DNA from: Cyanophora paradoxa
Lineage: Eukaryota; Glaucocystophyceae; Cyanophorales; Cyanophoraceae
Length of the DNA stretch: 64,000 nucleotides
Assembly: GCA_004431415.1 (NCBI GenBank)
Contig: QPMI01000499.1
Coordinates: 186,001-250,000, forward strand
Reading direction: 5' to 3'
Shown: positions 41,798-54,354 of the stretch, piece by piece
How positions within the stretch are numbered: the stretch's first letter is position 1
Layout of the letters: each line of letters starts with the position of its first letter
Position numbers and translations under genes: made by a program
Notes under the pieces: generated by a model
Databases searched by the model: none
What the model saw: only the letters and a program-made list of their open reading frames with translations
What the model was told of the DNA's origin: nothing

Positions 41798-44700
41798 AAG
41801 CTGCGGTTCACATGCATGTTAGCACTATATATGCATATGCATATTGCAGCGGGCCTTGGCCAAAGCCCTGGCCTAGGCCTCCTTCTTCCTCCCCCCCTTC
41901 CACCCCATCCGAATTGCAAGTTCCCATTCATCACACCCGGCTCCGCGGGGTGCCGGCCGTCGCACCTTCTTCTTCCCCCCCTCCGCTTCGATCACCGTGT
42001 CTGCGCATGCGCCAGTGATCGTGTTAATAAATCGCGATCGACGCGAAATCGTGGGTAGCCGCTGCGGCGAGGGAGGGCTAGGGCACCGCCGAGCACGATC
42101 GACGCGGAGAGCGCGACCGGCGCTCCGGGACGGGCGAGGTGCGGGGCGGCGAGGCGCGGCCTGCGGTTCGCGACTCATGATCCGTGCACTTCATGCACGC
42201 GCAGCACTTGCAGCTGGGCTGTGCGCTCGCGATCGCACCAGTACTGGCGCTCCACCACGAATCTGTAGACGAGGGCGCCGCCGGCGCTGGCGCTGGCGTC
42301 GACGTCGCAGTCAGGCTCGAGCTCGACGAGCTCCCACATGGCCAAGGTCTGCCGCCATGACATGTACGAGAACGTCATGATCAGCGCATGCCTCATGATC
42401 ATATGCATAGTCGAAATTTTAAACCTATATATAGCTATCGCATTGTAGGCCAAGGAAGACGTGTTCATAAGCAAATTCGCACCCCGGCGGAGGTGAAGAT
42501 GGGCGGCGGCGGCGGCCAGCTAGCGCTGCACGGCATCGGCGCCGACCCGCGGCCGGAGCTCGCGATCGAGCTAGCGCTAGCGCTAGAGCTCGAGATCGGG
42601 AGGCTCTGCAGCTGCACATTTTCGCCGCGCCCCAGCTCTCTGAGCCTGCGCATATGCATATGCATGCGCATGAGAGCACTTCCAGCTCAGCCGCAGGAGC
42701 CGGCGCCGCATCCGCGCGCGGCGCGAGCTATAGGCTTGAGGCGCATGATCATGATTAGCTTATGGAGAAGCTTTAAAAATGAGGTGCGCACTTTCTCGCC
42801 TCGGCGCGCGGAAGCCGTCGGTAGAAGAGGAGGCCGCCGCGCCCGTTGTAGGCGTTCGCGTGGAGACTCGCTTGCAAGGAGCCCGGCCGCGGCCGCGGGG
42901 TCGAATTTGAATCCGCGGCCGGCTGCGGATACGCGCTATTCGCGTACGGGCCTGAGCTCGACGATTGCAAATCCATCTTTAGGCCAGCGATCTTTAGGCG
43001 CTCGACGCGGGGGGAGCATGCGGGCAGCGAACGCGAGCTTAAGCTTGGCCCGGGCGCTTAAGCTTGGCGGAAGTTGGCGCTCAAGCTGGCTAAGCTCATG
43101 ATCGATATCCGATGATCCTGATGATGATCGGATGAGCAGATATCGACCATGGCACGATCTGCCAGGCTGATGAGCTGCCGCTCAGCTGCGCATGCGATGC
43201 GCGTGCGCATGCATACTATGATATGTAGGCCTAATAGCTCAGCGGCTAGGCCTATATAGCTAGGATTGCCGCAGTGCCGGCTGCTGTGCAGAGTCCTGCA
43301 GTGCAGCCTACCGTACTACACGGTGGGCTGCTGGCAGCCTGCTGCTGCTTTTTTAAATCTAGGGTGAGGGTACCCACTCGTAGTACTCAAACAGGAGACA
43401 ATTGCAACTTGCAAGTACTAGTCAGCCTCGGGTCACCTGGTCGGTGGGTGACCATCACGGTCATGTTGTCTGTCGCCGGTTAACGATGCTTCATTATCAA
43501 TCGCAATCGCAACGGTTTGCTTATTTAACAATCGGTCTTCCAAGTCATTGGCGATGGTTTACATTTCATTGTAAATAAATTAAATAACATAATAATTAAA
43601 GTATTAAACTCTATATATAGCGTATATTTATAATGAAGATTCGCTGAATAATTAACCTTATATATATTAATTATATATATATATGCGTTAGATAATAACC
43701 AGATAATAAATAAATAATAAGTTAAATAATATATTATATAATATTAAAATATACAATAACCAGATAATAAATAAGTAATAAGTTATAATAACCATGTATA
43801 CTGTACCCTCCTCTGCGAACGACAGTGTAGAACAGGTTCGACGTGGACCGGTACCCGTTTCGAGCTCCCTCTTCCCTCTGAACGACCAGTAATAGCTATA
43901 GAATTATATGTAAGTCTGCGCCAGGGTACGAAGGCCTGCCTGCGGCTGGCCTGCTAGCTTTGTAGCGGCTACTACCGGCTAGCTATATAGCCTTCTAGCT
44001 CTATGGCCTTCAAGATCAATCAATTTATGTACCCGAACCTGGTTTGGTGAGCCGAACCTGTTGGCCAGCAATAGCTATTATATTATAGAATTATAAGGCT
44101 GCGCCAGGGTATACGTAGGCCTGCCTGCCGCAGTGCGGCTGGCCTGCCAGCTTTGGAGCGGCTAGCTATTTAGCCTGCTAGCTCTATAGTAGCCTTCAAG
44201 CCGGCGCCACCCCAGTGTCCCGAGGCCGCACTGCCCCAAGGGCAGGAATGTTTATCGACGTCACCACAGCTCGTTTTTTTCCCTAATCGACTCGACATGC
44301 CCGTTGTATGGGCAAGGGTAGCCGGCGATCGCGATAACTTTTCACCCGGCACAGAACGGCTAGTCGCTGCACAGCATGTTGTAGCCGGCAAGCTAGCGGG
44401 TAGAATGCACAAGCTTGCGCCGGGGAATTCCAAATACCCGAGGAGCGATTTCACTTTAACCGGTTTTTGACCGTGTTGGGTCGACCGGTAAAAAAAACGA
44501 GCTGTGCACAGTATCGGGATTCGGGAGCCACGAGGATTCTATGATTCAAAGCTCAACACGGCTTTAGACGGACCAATGCTGGGCCATTAAATATTAATTG
44601 GCCCATTGCTGGCCCCGGAGAAAAAACGCGATCGAGTTTCTGGCAGTGATGGGCACTTTATTAATAAGTACTTATAATATTTTATTAATAACGTATTAAT

Positions 44701-44973
44701 AATACGTTATTAGTAAGGTCTTGGAACAGCCATTCTTATTAATAACGTTTATTAGTTTGGGGGGGGGGTACTCGTAGACACACCATTTTTTGCACTCTAG
44801 GACGAATCTTTGCATGCTAGAGCGATGTAAAGCAGTTCTATACACGTCTAGAGACCTTCTGGGCACTTCTGCAGCTTGATATGATGCTCATAAGCTGATC
44901 AGACGGCAGCTCCAGACCATCCAGTACCCCCTTGGTGGCATATTGACCCTTTTATTCGACCCCCAACAGATAT
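41798..44973. other. Long intergenic region with palindromes and an imperfect duplication
   Basis: No gene is supported except a possible exon near 42190-42340 (minus). It contains ATGCATATGCAT- and GCTAGCGCTAGC-type palindromes (41830-42600), an AT-rich stretch at 43560-43800, and two imperfect ~125-bp direct copies at 43890-44014 and 44069-44200. It also has a 57-bp sequence at 44265-44321 that recurs near 53985-54044 and in part near 53295-53338. Confidence 0.5.
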
Positions 44974-44977
44974 AGAG

Positions 44978-45322
44978 TGTGCCGCCCACTTTCCGACTCC
45001 CAGCTAGCCCTGGTCGTCGGCTCTAAGCCGGCAGCTTGCCTTGCCTTGTACCCTTTGTAGCCTGCTATTCCTGGTGCCACGTTGTTGCCAACTGGCCCGC
45101 TTATTTTAGCCCTGGGCCCTCGCTTGCCCTGCGCGGCGCTCGCTTGCTGGCTGTCGTTCTCGTCCCTGTTCTCTGTACTTGCTGTCTTACGCCGGCTCTG
45201 CGCCTGCTGTGTACGTAATGGCACCCGCTTGCCGTCGCCCTACGGTGCTGTACGGGCCTGTCCCTCCCTGCTTGGGGCGCCTCTGGGCCTAGCCAACTGC
45301 TTAGCGCATCCCGCCCAGCGCA
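44978..45322 (+). repeat. Left LTR, 345 bp
   Basis: Identical by eye to 47933-48277, with TG at its 5' end and CA at its 3' end. It is preceded by target-site duplication AGAG and followed at once by a TGG-beginning primer-binding site. Confidence 0.87.
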
Positions 45323-47932
45323 TGGGGGCTGCTGCGTTGGGCTTCGACTTTTTAGCTCGTATGCCTGGGGACGAACGCTGCGCTCTTGCCCGAACCCCTG
45401 GACAAGCACGCCATCGTTTGCCTTGGCTTGCGCGTACGGCCTCCACTTTCTTGTAGTGGGAAGCGCCTATGCGGCAGAGCTTAGCAATACGAACCGCATG
45501 GTTCATGCCTTTCCACCCGCCACTGCGCCTTTCTTGCTTACGGACCTGGCGCACCACTCTTTCTGTAGTGGGAAGCGTCCGCCAACCCGTCTATTGAGCC
45601 GCATGCGCTCACAGTCATCTAAACGTGCCGTGGCTGCGCTCAAGAGCAAATGCTGATGCAGCCGCGCGCATGTCGAGTGAAACTGTATTGCATTGTATCG
45701 GGGGACGACACCACAACGTACTACTAAATGTATTGTATGTGGAGCAACACCCTCTACATCTACACACGTCGTCATACCGATCGAATTGCGTGTTGACGCC
45801 GATCGAATGATGATCTTCTTGTCGTCGTGGCATGTCGTTTCTTCTCTGGTCCACGTGCAGTGAGACGTATGATGATAAAAGCTCTCTGAATGAGTATTCT
45901 TCATGAACATACCTTCTTTTCGTCGTCGTCTTGTTTTGTCGAGTTGCCCGCATGCTCGTGACATGCCAGGCTCGCAAGGCAGCTATGAAGCGCCGGTCAA
46001 TCAATCTTTTCTCTCTGCAGAAAGTACAGAGTCAGCCCGCCAAGACGTGAATGCCCTGGGATAACATGGCCCCAGTACGCGCCCGAGGTCTCACCTACGA
46101 CGGCTGCGATGGCACCTCTGGCTAGCCCGAGGCACGCTCAATGGTGGCGAGTGTATCTGAAGAACGCATGGAGTCAAACCGCTGCGACGTGAAAGCCCCT
46201 GGGATAACATGGCCCCAGTACGCGCCCGAGGTCTTACCTACGACGGCTGCTGTGGCGCCTGCGGACCTCCCGAGGCACGCTCAGCGGCGGCGAGTGGCAT
46301 CCCTCGTGAGGATCACTCCACTTGACTCCACCCTGCATCCAGAGGACGTGCGGCTCCGCGTCTCTCTCGGCTCTGCGGGTTGCGTACGCGTCAGTGGAAG
46401 CCGGCGCAGCTCCACTTGACAGCGATCTCTATGCGAGGAAGCGCATCTATCTGTTGTCAAGTCTACTGTGCGCGCTGTCGCACCTAGACGGTAGACAAGA
46501 TGCCAAGACCTTGCCCTGGCTCCGACGACGTAGCTGCCCTTCTCCGGGACGTCCAGCTCGTCAAGCCAGATGTCAGTCGCTTCACGCACATCTCACGCGT
46601 GTGCGGACTGTCGTTCTTTCCTGTCGGGGCGTTTGATCAGCGACCGAGGCCTGTTCAGCGGGCGGAGGTCTGACCGAGGCCTGTCCGGCGGGCGAAGGTC
46701 AACAGAAGCGTAAAGAATGCGCTCTGGAACGTCCTACGACGACGTGAGCAGCCATAGCTAAAGTTGGACGGCGGACAGCGGACCTGTCTGTTGAAGAGCG
46801 TCAGCAAGCAGCACTGGGTGATGCCCCGCGACCAGTCTTCACGCTCGCGCGTCGACTGCGTCGGCCCGTTGGGTGATTCCCGTGCTTCGGTTGAACCTGG
46901 CAGCTGGGTGATTCCAGCTGGACGCCAGCGCTGTTTCGGTCTGCTTAGCTGTGGGTGATTCCACGCTGACCAAGCCAGCACGCACCGGCGCTCTAGTCCG
47001 GGTGCTTCCGACCAAGCCTCCGCTTGCGACTCTCCGCTGCTGAGAGGTCCATACGTCTTGCCTACGACTATCACGCGAGCACCGATGATCATTCCGGGCC
47101 GCGCTGATGCTGTCTCCTGTCCCGCGATGGTGGCCTGCCTAAGCCCTGGCTACGCGCTGCATCTGCGTACGCCGGCGGACTCGATAGCTGTGTCCGTGGT
47201 TTGCCATCCCGTCTGATCGTGGAAGATCCTTGGCGATGGGTCTGTATGATGCGACCAGTGGCCTGCTGCTGCTGCGGAGCCTGACCCCGTACGACTGGCT
47301 CGCCGCCTCTACTCTTCATGGCTTGCCTGCTCTACGCGTACGCGGCTGCACACTCTACTGTGCTGTCCGATCGCCCCGCCTTGTGACTCCGCCGGCCGAG
47401 TCACTTGGCAACGCAATGCGGCAAGCTGCGCCGAGCTTGGCCCGCAACGCGTACTCTGCCGCTGCGGCTCTGCTGATCGAGCCTGCGGTCCTACACTCCT
47501 ACATTCTACATCAAGTACCTTCTACACTGTGGAACTTTCGACCCGGCGCCGCCGCAGCCCGGCGGCTTGCGGCGCGGCGCCGGTTTCGAATTCGAGCTTA
47601 GTGCTAGCGCTAGCACTCGTTTTCCCCTCCGGCGGGATTTAGAGGGTTTGCCCCCGGTTGGCTGGCGGCGCTCCGCGCGCTCTGGCGTCAGGTCGTGGGT
47701 CCCTCACCCAACTTTCCTTGTTGGGCCCAGTTCCTCATACTGGTGCCGACGGCCTGATGGATTTTAATTTGCCCCTCTGGCCCGCCCGCTGTGGCGCCGA
47801 GGACGGCTTTCTGTGCAGGGACGGTAGCCGGCTTTTGGCCCAGTGGCTCGTAGTCCGTTCAGCCTCGCCTACGCAGCTTTAGTTCAGCCTTTAGCTCGTA
47901 GCGCCGAGGACGGCTTTTTGTAGCGGGAAGCG

Positions 47933-48277
47933 TGTGCCGCCCACTTTCCGACTCCCAGCTAGCCCTGGTCGTCGGCTCTAAGCCGGCAGCTTGCCTTGCC
48001 TTGTACCCTTTGTAGCCTGCTATTCCTGGTGCCACGTTGTTGCCAACTGGCCCGCTTATTTTAGCCCTGGGCCCTCGCTTGCCCTGCGCGGCGCTCGCTT
48101 GCTGGCTGTCGTTCTCGTCCCTGTTCTCTGTACTTGCTGTCTTACGCCGGCTCTGCGCCTGCTGTGTACGTAATGGCACCCGCTTGCCGTCGCCCTACGG
48201 TGCTGTACGGGCCTGTCCCTCCCTGCTTGGGGCGCCTCTGGGCCTAGCCAACTGCTTAGCGCATCCCGCCCAGCGCA
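47933..48277 (+). repeat. Right LTR, 345 bp
   Basis: Identical copy of the left LTR (offset 2955). It is preceded by a purine-rich tract and followed by the AGAG target-site duplication. Confidence 0.87.
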
Positions 48278-48459
48278 AGAGGGCACTCGCAATGCTCAGG
48301 CAGCTTATATAAGAGTGTTTAGCACCAGAACCGCGCGGCAACGCTCCTTCAACGCGTGGTTTCGCGCTTCTATGAGGAAGTAATTATTAATCTACTGATA
48401 ACTAATTATTAACTATTAATAATGATTCTTATAAAGTCCCATTTTTGGAGTTATTATTA

Positions 48460-51400
48460 TTTTTTTTTTGGTGAATTACCGGCCACAGTCTCTAGACACC
48501 AGCACTGCGGGGGCTGCCCAGGGGGCATAGAGACAAAATAGCAAAATAACTAAGACAAGAGCACGAAGAAAGATAAGACAAAGAGCCAAAATCGACAATA
48601 AAAAAGGAAAGACACAGAGCTCGAGACAGATCGATTGCGAGAAGAGACGATAAATCGAGCAGATCTAGGGACAGAGGATAACTGACACGAAGAAGAGCCA
48701 GAGCTAGAGGATAACTGACACGAAGAAGAGCCAGAGCTAGAGATACCATCAATATCAGAAGGAATTACATCACTAAGAAGCGGGGGACAAAATTGAGAAA
48801 GATAAATAACAGGAAGAAGACAAGTAAGAGGAACAACAAGACGACATGGAGGCGGAGGCGAAGCAGGACGATGCGAAAGGGCAGAGCTACGGCACGAGGT
48901 CGAGGAGGACACAGGAGGCGGAGCAGGCGGATCAAGAGCAGGCAAAAGAACAGTCAAAGGAATCACTAAAGCCGGCCGGGGTCGAGGCGGGCAATCGAAC
49001 TGCAAACGACGGCGAACAACAGGTCGAGCACGAGGACTATAGCTAGTATTGAAACTAACTCTAGCATCAACACTACGATCAGAATCCGAACCAGACCGAA
49101 CTAAACTAGAAGACGAAGAAGTACGCCGGCGCCGGCGGGATACGATCGCGACCAGCGAAGCAGAAGACAAGGACAAAGGCGGTAGTCCGGTATCAAGAAC
49201 AAAGGCCGGAGGGTCCGGCCCGGCAAACCGCCGGGGGAAGTAGAAGGAGCCGCAGGCTCGGCAAGCCGGCGACGGGTACGACCACGAGTCCGGAAGGAGA
49301 TCGGGGAAGCCGGTCCCGGAGCTGAGGGCCCAGGAGCAGAGCCAGGAGAAGGTAAGCCCGGCGAGAAATCTGACCCGGAGCCGGAACCCAGCGAACGACG
49401 ACGACGAAGAGGCCCCCGAGGAGCCACGACGGGGGAGCTACCGAGCAAAGTACTGACAGCCGGCGCCGAACACGGCGGCGGAGGTACCCCGCAGACAGTG
49501 GCAGGCGGAGAGTCCAGGGTCGATCGAGAGATCCGCCGACGGGAATGCGGCGGGGGCCGACGAGACGGAAGAGGCGAGGAGGGGCCGAGGAAGGGTCGGA
49601 GGCAGGGGAAGGGCCACGAGCAGGTGACGGGGATCGCTGCCGGCGCCGAAGAGAGGGCAGCAAAGCAGGAGAAAGGTCGGGTGGCGCCGGAGCAGATGAC
49701 ACGGAGGTCATGGCCATGGGCGGTGCAGAGAGAGACGAGCTCGAGGGCGCAAGGGCCCGACGAGGGCGCCGGCGGCGAATCTCACGAGCGCCAGGAAGCG
49801 GGATAGGACCCGCAGATGGGACCCGAGGCGCCGAAGGGGGAGCAGGGAGCCGGAATGACGGGGAGATCGAAAAGAGGACAGTCTCGCCAACACTCGGAAG
49901 CGGGGCAGAGGCCGAGGACCCGGAGCTCGAGGGGGGGAGGGAGGGCGGAGGAGGAGAGAGGAGGCGGCTATTCGAAGGGTATGGAGAATCGAGAGCGGAG
50001 GCGAGGGAGGCCGAAGTGATGGCGAGCTCTGGAGGCGAGGGGGCCTGCAAGCGGATCCGGGAAAGTGGATGCAGACGCAAAGAGACCGGGGACGTAGAGG
50101 CGGGAGGGGCATGCAAAAAGATAGTGCCGCCCAGCGTCACAGTTGCAGAAGCGGGGGCAAGAAGGATGGGCTGAAGAGGGGCTGAACCAGGAGGACGTCA
50201 GAAAGAGGGCCTCGCAGGGGCGGAAGTGGAGGAGCAAGGGAAGAGGTAAGAAGGGGTATGGAGCTGCAAGATGACCAGGGACCTGCCGGGGAACAGGCAA
50301 GTGAAGAGGCCCCGTGACAGCAAGTTGTAAGGAGGGAGGAGGCAGAGGCGGGCCAGAGGGCCAAGGAGCACAGGGATCGGGACCGCAGGGAATGGGGGGA
50401 AAGGAGCGTCGAGAGGGGCAGCGAGAGCAGGAATAGGAATGGGCCCAAGGGTCACTACAGGGGCCAGAGCAGGAGGGACGGCGCAGGAGGCGGGCGACCA
50501 CCAGGGATCCCCAACGGGACATTCCCACGAACGGCAAACTCCGCAGGATTCCGGAGGACAGAATCGATGTCACGCGAAGAGACGAGGTTGTCAGCACCGC
50601 CCGAAGAAGGAGCGCCGGACGAGTCAGAATCAGAGCTTGAACTAGAACGATGAGAACCGGTACCAGACTCTGAATCATGTGCGTCATCATCCGAGGCAGC
50701 CTGATCATCAGCGTCAGCAGCAGCCAAGCGAGCGCGCCGCTCCTCCAACAAGGCCGAAGCCTGCGAAAGGGTGAACTCGAGGTACGACATATTTCTGTCC
50801 CAGGCGGCAACAAGCGCGGCGCGGTTGTAAGAAGGCGCATCAATGTCAGCCTCCTCAAGATCGCACCGAGCGCGAGCAACCTGTTGGATGGAAAATACGC
50901 CAGCAAGGATCGCTCCAAGTGAGCGAAGGCAGAAGGCGGGGTTAACTTTACTGCGCAAAATGGGCCCAGATAAATCCGGAACCGAGAGGATGTGGAAGAG
51001 AGAGAGCTCAGGCACTGCGACCTCTTCACGCTCATCCGGTGGAAGAGTAGAAGCCCAGAAATTCAGGCGCTCACGAATGAAATCCCAGAACGAACGAGAA
51101 AGCGGGCACTCAGAGAAAACGTGCGCGTGAGAGCGAGCAGATCCGTCATTACAAACCCGACAGAAACGACGGCGGGGCGACTGTTGCTCGCCCAAACGAT
51201 ACAATTTGAAATGCAAACGGTAAAGAGCATCGATCCAAAGCATCGGGAAACACTGAAGGACGACAAGATTAGGAAGACGGGACGGAGACAAGGCGCCGGG
51301 AAACCCCCACTTAGCATCGGGCATCTGAGCGTGGCTAGACACATCGCGAAGCCGCTGGACCTCAAGGCAGTAGAAGCGACGAACAGAGGAGAGGCGGAGA

Positions 51401-52800
51401 GGGAGCATACGAGCGAAAGTGAACGCAAGATTATCAAGAGAAAGAAAGGCCGAAGGCCTGCGCCAAGAACAAAAAGGCCAGGCAGGGTCCGCGACGAAGA
51501 GAGAGGAAGACAGCGCTGAAGCAAACATGCAGCGGGAGCAAACGGGACAGAATTGAATTGGAGCTCGAGGATAGGCCCACAGGGTGGGAAGCCGCAGGGC
51601 GGCAAGGAACGCGCGGTATGTAGTCCAGCACCCGTGGAATTATCTGGTTATCGCGAACAGGGAAGGCAACAAAAGTACCACTTGGGCCTCGAAGGAGGGC
51701 AAACGAGGCGTCCGGTCCGGACCACCAGAGATGCTGAGGCGGCGATGCAGGGGCCTCGAGAACCTGGCGCCAAGTAGCCGGGAGCGCAGAACACAGACTA
51801 GGGAAAAAGGAGTGGAGGGCGGAGGAGGCAGCTGCTGGAGCCCGGAACCCCCGGGCAGCACAATCCCAGATATCGCAGACCCGCAGCAAGCCGGACCGTG
51901 CACAGCGACTCCAGTCGACCTCGTCGCCGGGAGTACTGAACAGAGGATTGAAGAAAAGAGGTTGGGATAACACTTCGGGAGAGTTACGAGGTTGACACAC
52001 GCCCTGGCGCTGAGCCCACTCGGAGAGAGTCCGCTTCCAAATAGGAGGCAAGTCAAGTCTGTCAAGTGGGAGGCGGAGCGAGACAAGGGCGGGGCCATAG
52101 GAAAAAGGTGCCAGCTGAGCGTCCAGTTTGCTCAAGAGGTACTCCTTCCAAGGAGCTGAACAAGAGGGGTCAGCGAGCAAGGCCACCCACTTCATTTTCA
52201 GCGATAACGAAAAAGCTCGAATATCCGGGCAGTTGAGACCACCTTGACGCCACGGCAGAGGAGAAATATACTTCGAAAGCTGCCCGCTCACGCCAGCAAA
52301 AGCGCGAAGCTTCTCTTGCCATGTCGAATACTGAGCATCAGGGGGTCAAGCAAATATAGAGCATAATGTAGGGACCCAATAAATACAGCCCAGGCAAGGA
52401 GAACGCCGGAACGCATCGGCATGCGATAAGTCTTCGCTTGCTGGACACGGATATCAAGAGCAGCGGTCTTTTTCCGCCAGAACCGAGACAGATCGGGCTC
52501 TAGTGGAAAGCCCAGGTATTTTCGAATTTTTTCAGCGGGAGGGAGATCCGTCACCTGAAGACGCCGCCAGGGGCAGTCCTCGACGCTAGGCCAGGCATGT
52601 GCGGGGATATCGCGGAGTGGAAGAAGGCTAGATTTCTCGAGATTAATAAGAGCTCCAGAGAGCCGGCAGTATTTATCAAAGCACTCTTTCCAGAAAGGCA
52701 ATTCGGTAAAAGACGAGATTAAAGGAACCGTGTCGTCTGCAAACTGGAGCACCTTGCAGTTATTATTAATTCCATCACTGGTTTCTGGCACTTTCTGCGG
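48460..52800 (-). mobile_element. LINE (L1-type) retrotransposon, 5'-truncated
   Basis: Read on the minus strand. At 52791-52288 the end of a reverse transcriptase is seen, with the catalytic FADDT box followed by GALINLEKSS and KYLGFPL, as in L1-type enzymes. At 52291-51434 the post-palm region continues (PWRQGGLNCPDIRAF). Near 51170-51075 there is a zf-RVT motif (CRVCNDGS...HVFSECP). The frame ends at 50455 in a Ser/Asp-rich tail. Further open, Ser/Pro-rich sequence runs to a poly(A) tail, seen as T's at 48460-48469. The fingers, the start of the palm and any endonuclease are missing at the 5' end (about 52800), which is typical of incomplete insertion. The frames shift once between segments. 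Confidence 0.85.
48672..48743 (+). repeat. 33-bp tandem duplication inside LINE tail
   Basis: The unit gataactgacacgaagaaga... occurs twice in perfect succession. On the minus strand it encodes repeated GSSSCQLSS. Confidence 0.75.
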
Positions 52801-52899
52801 GAATTTTTTTCGAATATGAACAAAACAGTTCTTTCTCCTGCCGGCCCGGCGCCCGGCCGCAGGCGGCCCGCGCGCTAGCGCTGGGCCGGACCGCGCGCC

Positions 52900-53297
52900 A
52901 GTGCTGTCATTATAACGTCCCCGGAATTGGGACGTTGTAATGATGTCATTGTATCGACATTATAACGTTATAACGCATTATGATACATTATGATACATTC
53001 AATTTCCTTCACGGGTACCTCAGCGTCCGCAGAAGTGGTCGCTTGCTAGGACCGTCGGCGAGCATCTCAGGAGCTCGATATTGCTTCTAAGACGTTTTAT
53101 CATCGTTTTATTATCGCGAAGACGTTAAACTGCGGTGAAATACGTGGAATGAGGGGGTTCAAGGGGGGGGGTGAAAGACGTTATAATGACTGTACGTTAT
53201 AATTACGAACTCCAGGGTCGTTATAACGCGTTACCAGTATAACGTCACGTTATAACGTGTCACGTTATTATAATGAGTACCTTGTAATGACAGCACT
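52900..53297. mobile_element. MITE-like element with ~13-bp terminal inverted repeats
   Basis: AGTGCTGTCATTA at 52900-52912 is mirrored by TAATGACAGCACT at 53285-53297. The ~398-bp interior is AT-rich with many CGTTATAACG palindromes and no coding sequence. The right ~125 bp recurs at 53900-54028. Target duplication is not clear. Confidence 0.5.
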
Positions 53298-53338
53298 CAC
53301 AGCTCGTTTGTTTTCCTAATCGACTCGACATGCCCGTT
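53209..53338 (+). repeat. ~125-bp direct repeat, copy 1
   Basis: It nearly matches 53900-54028, with a few substitutions and a small insertion. It includes CGTTATAACG palindromes, the right end of the MITE-like element and the tcgactcgacatgcccgtt sequence also found near 44290. Confidence 0.75.
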
Positions 53339-53899
53339 CCCTTGTAATGAATTCGCACACACCGAGACAAATGGCTAGAGATGTAACTGAGGTGTCCATC
53401 TGTGTCAAGTCGAGAGATGAGCCTACGGGACTAAGCCTTTCGGACATCGGACCGGGTGGAGCTCGGATGTGGAAATAACTGGAGAAGCTACCCTGGGGGC
53501 TAAGTCTAGAGCTGCAGCACAGGAAAGATCCTACGCGGGAGAGGGAGTGACTACCCAGGGACGAGAGTAGAAATCAGAGGTGGGCAGCGAAGTGAGCTGC
53601 AGCTGTAGCTAGCGCTATGCTTAGTAAGCTAGGCCTCCGAGAAGGCGCACTATAATCTAGCCACTCTGTACACGCTACAGTACGGCCCGCCGTGTCGTCG
53701 GCACGGCGGGTCGGGTCGGGGGCTCGCTCGTGCGAGAGCAAGCCTGGTGGAGCCGCCGGGCTCAGAGCATCGGGGAAGATTGGTCGGGGGAAGGGGGGAC
53801 GGGGGCAGGGAGGAGGGCACGGCATGGGGCGAGGTTGGGCGGCGGGAGAGGACGGGGGAGGACCGGGTCGGGCAGCCGCGGTCGGGAGGAGGGAGGCTC

Positions 53900-54028
53900 C
53901 AACTCCGGGGTCGTTATAACGCGCTACCAGTATAACGTCACGTTATAACGTGTCACGTTATAATGAGTACCTTGTAATGACAGCACTCACAGCTCGTTTG
54001 TTTTCCTAATCGACTCGACATGCCCGTT
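53900..54028 (+). repeat. ~125-bp direct repeat, copy 2
   Basis: Second copy of 53209-53338. It continues into gtatgggcaagggtag, which is shared with 44265-44321, so three loci carry parts of one dispersed repeat. Confidence 0.75.
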
Positions 54029-54045
54029 GTATGGGCAAGGGTAGA

Positions 54046-54269
54046 TCATGAGCTAGCGGTGCAGCTGCGATATCGATATCGATGCGGGCCTGCTTCTATC
54101 TCAGTGCCGTACCCCCCGCCCGCTCAGCCGGGTCAGCCCCTGGGTTGGCAGCGCCTCACTTTCGATCTGCAGCTGGGCGCAGCGTGGTCGCTTCCGACGT
54201 CGAGTGACCGTCGTGACCCGACAGCGGTAGCGCAGCGTTCAGTCAGGTTCATTGAAGTTGTTGCAAATC
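54046..54269 (+). repeat. 224-bp direct repeat, copy 1 (5' of F-box gene)
   Basis: Identical to 55258-55481, with an offset of 1212 bp. Together they mark a tandem duplication whose second unit is cut short. Confidence 0.88.
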
Positions 54270-54354
54270 CGGCGCGTACCACTTCGGCCGGGCTGTGCTG
54301 TCTCGAGCGCATTCTCGAACGGCTCGCCTCGCATCTTAGCACAAGCACTCGAAG

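Larger units (their letters stand above)
44978..48277. mobile_element. Non-autonomous LTR retrotransposon
   Basis: Two identical 345-bp direct repeats start TGTGCCGCCC and end CCCAGCGCA (the canonical TG...CA). They flank a 2.6-kb interior without gag or pol. A 4-bp target duplication AGAG is seen at 44974-44977 and 48278-48281. TGGGGGCTGCTGCG directly follows the left LTR, as expected for a tRNA primer-binding site. A purine-rich gcgggaagcg precedes the right LTR. Identical LTRs mean a recent insertion. The interior has an imperfect tandem duplication (~46030-46155 and ~46170-46295) and several gggtgattcc units at 46815-46960. It must be moved by enzymes supplied from elsewhere. The coding strand cannot be fixed by genes; the primer site suggests plus. 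Confidence 0.87.

Noticed and set aside
42388-43101. 237-codon plus-strand frame as a gene
   Set aside because: Low-complexity palindromic DNA, no protein-like segment and no splice context.
49545-50174. Plus-strand open frames across the LINE
   Set aside because: They are antisense to a recognisable minus-strand retrotransposon and have only low-complexity Arg/Glu/Gly composition.
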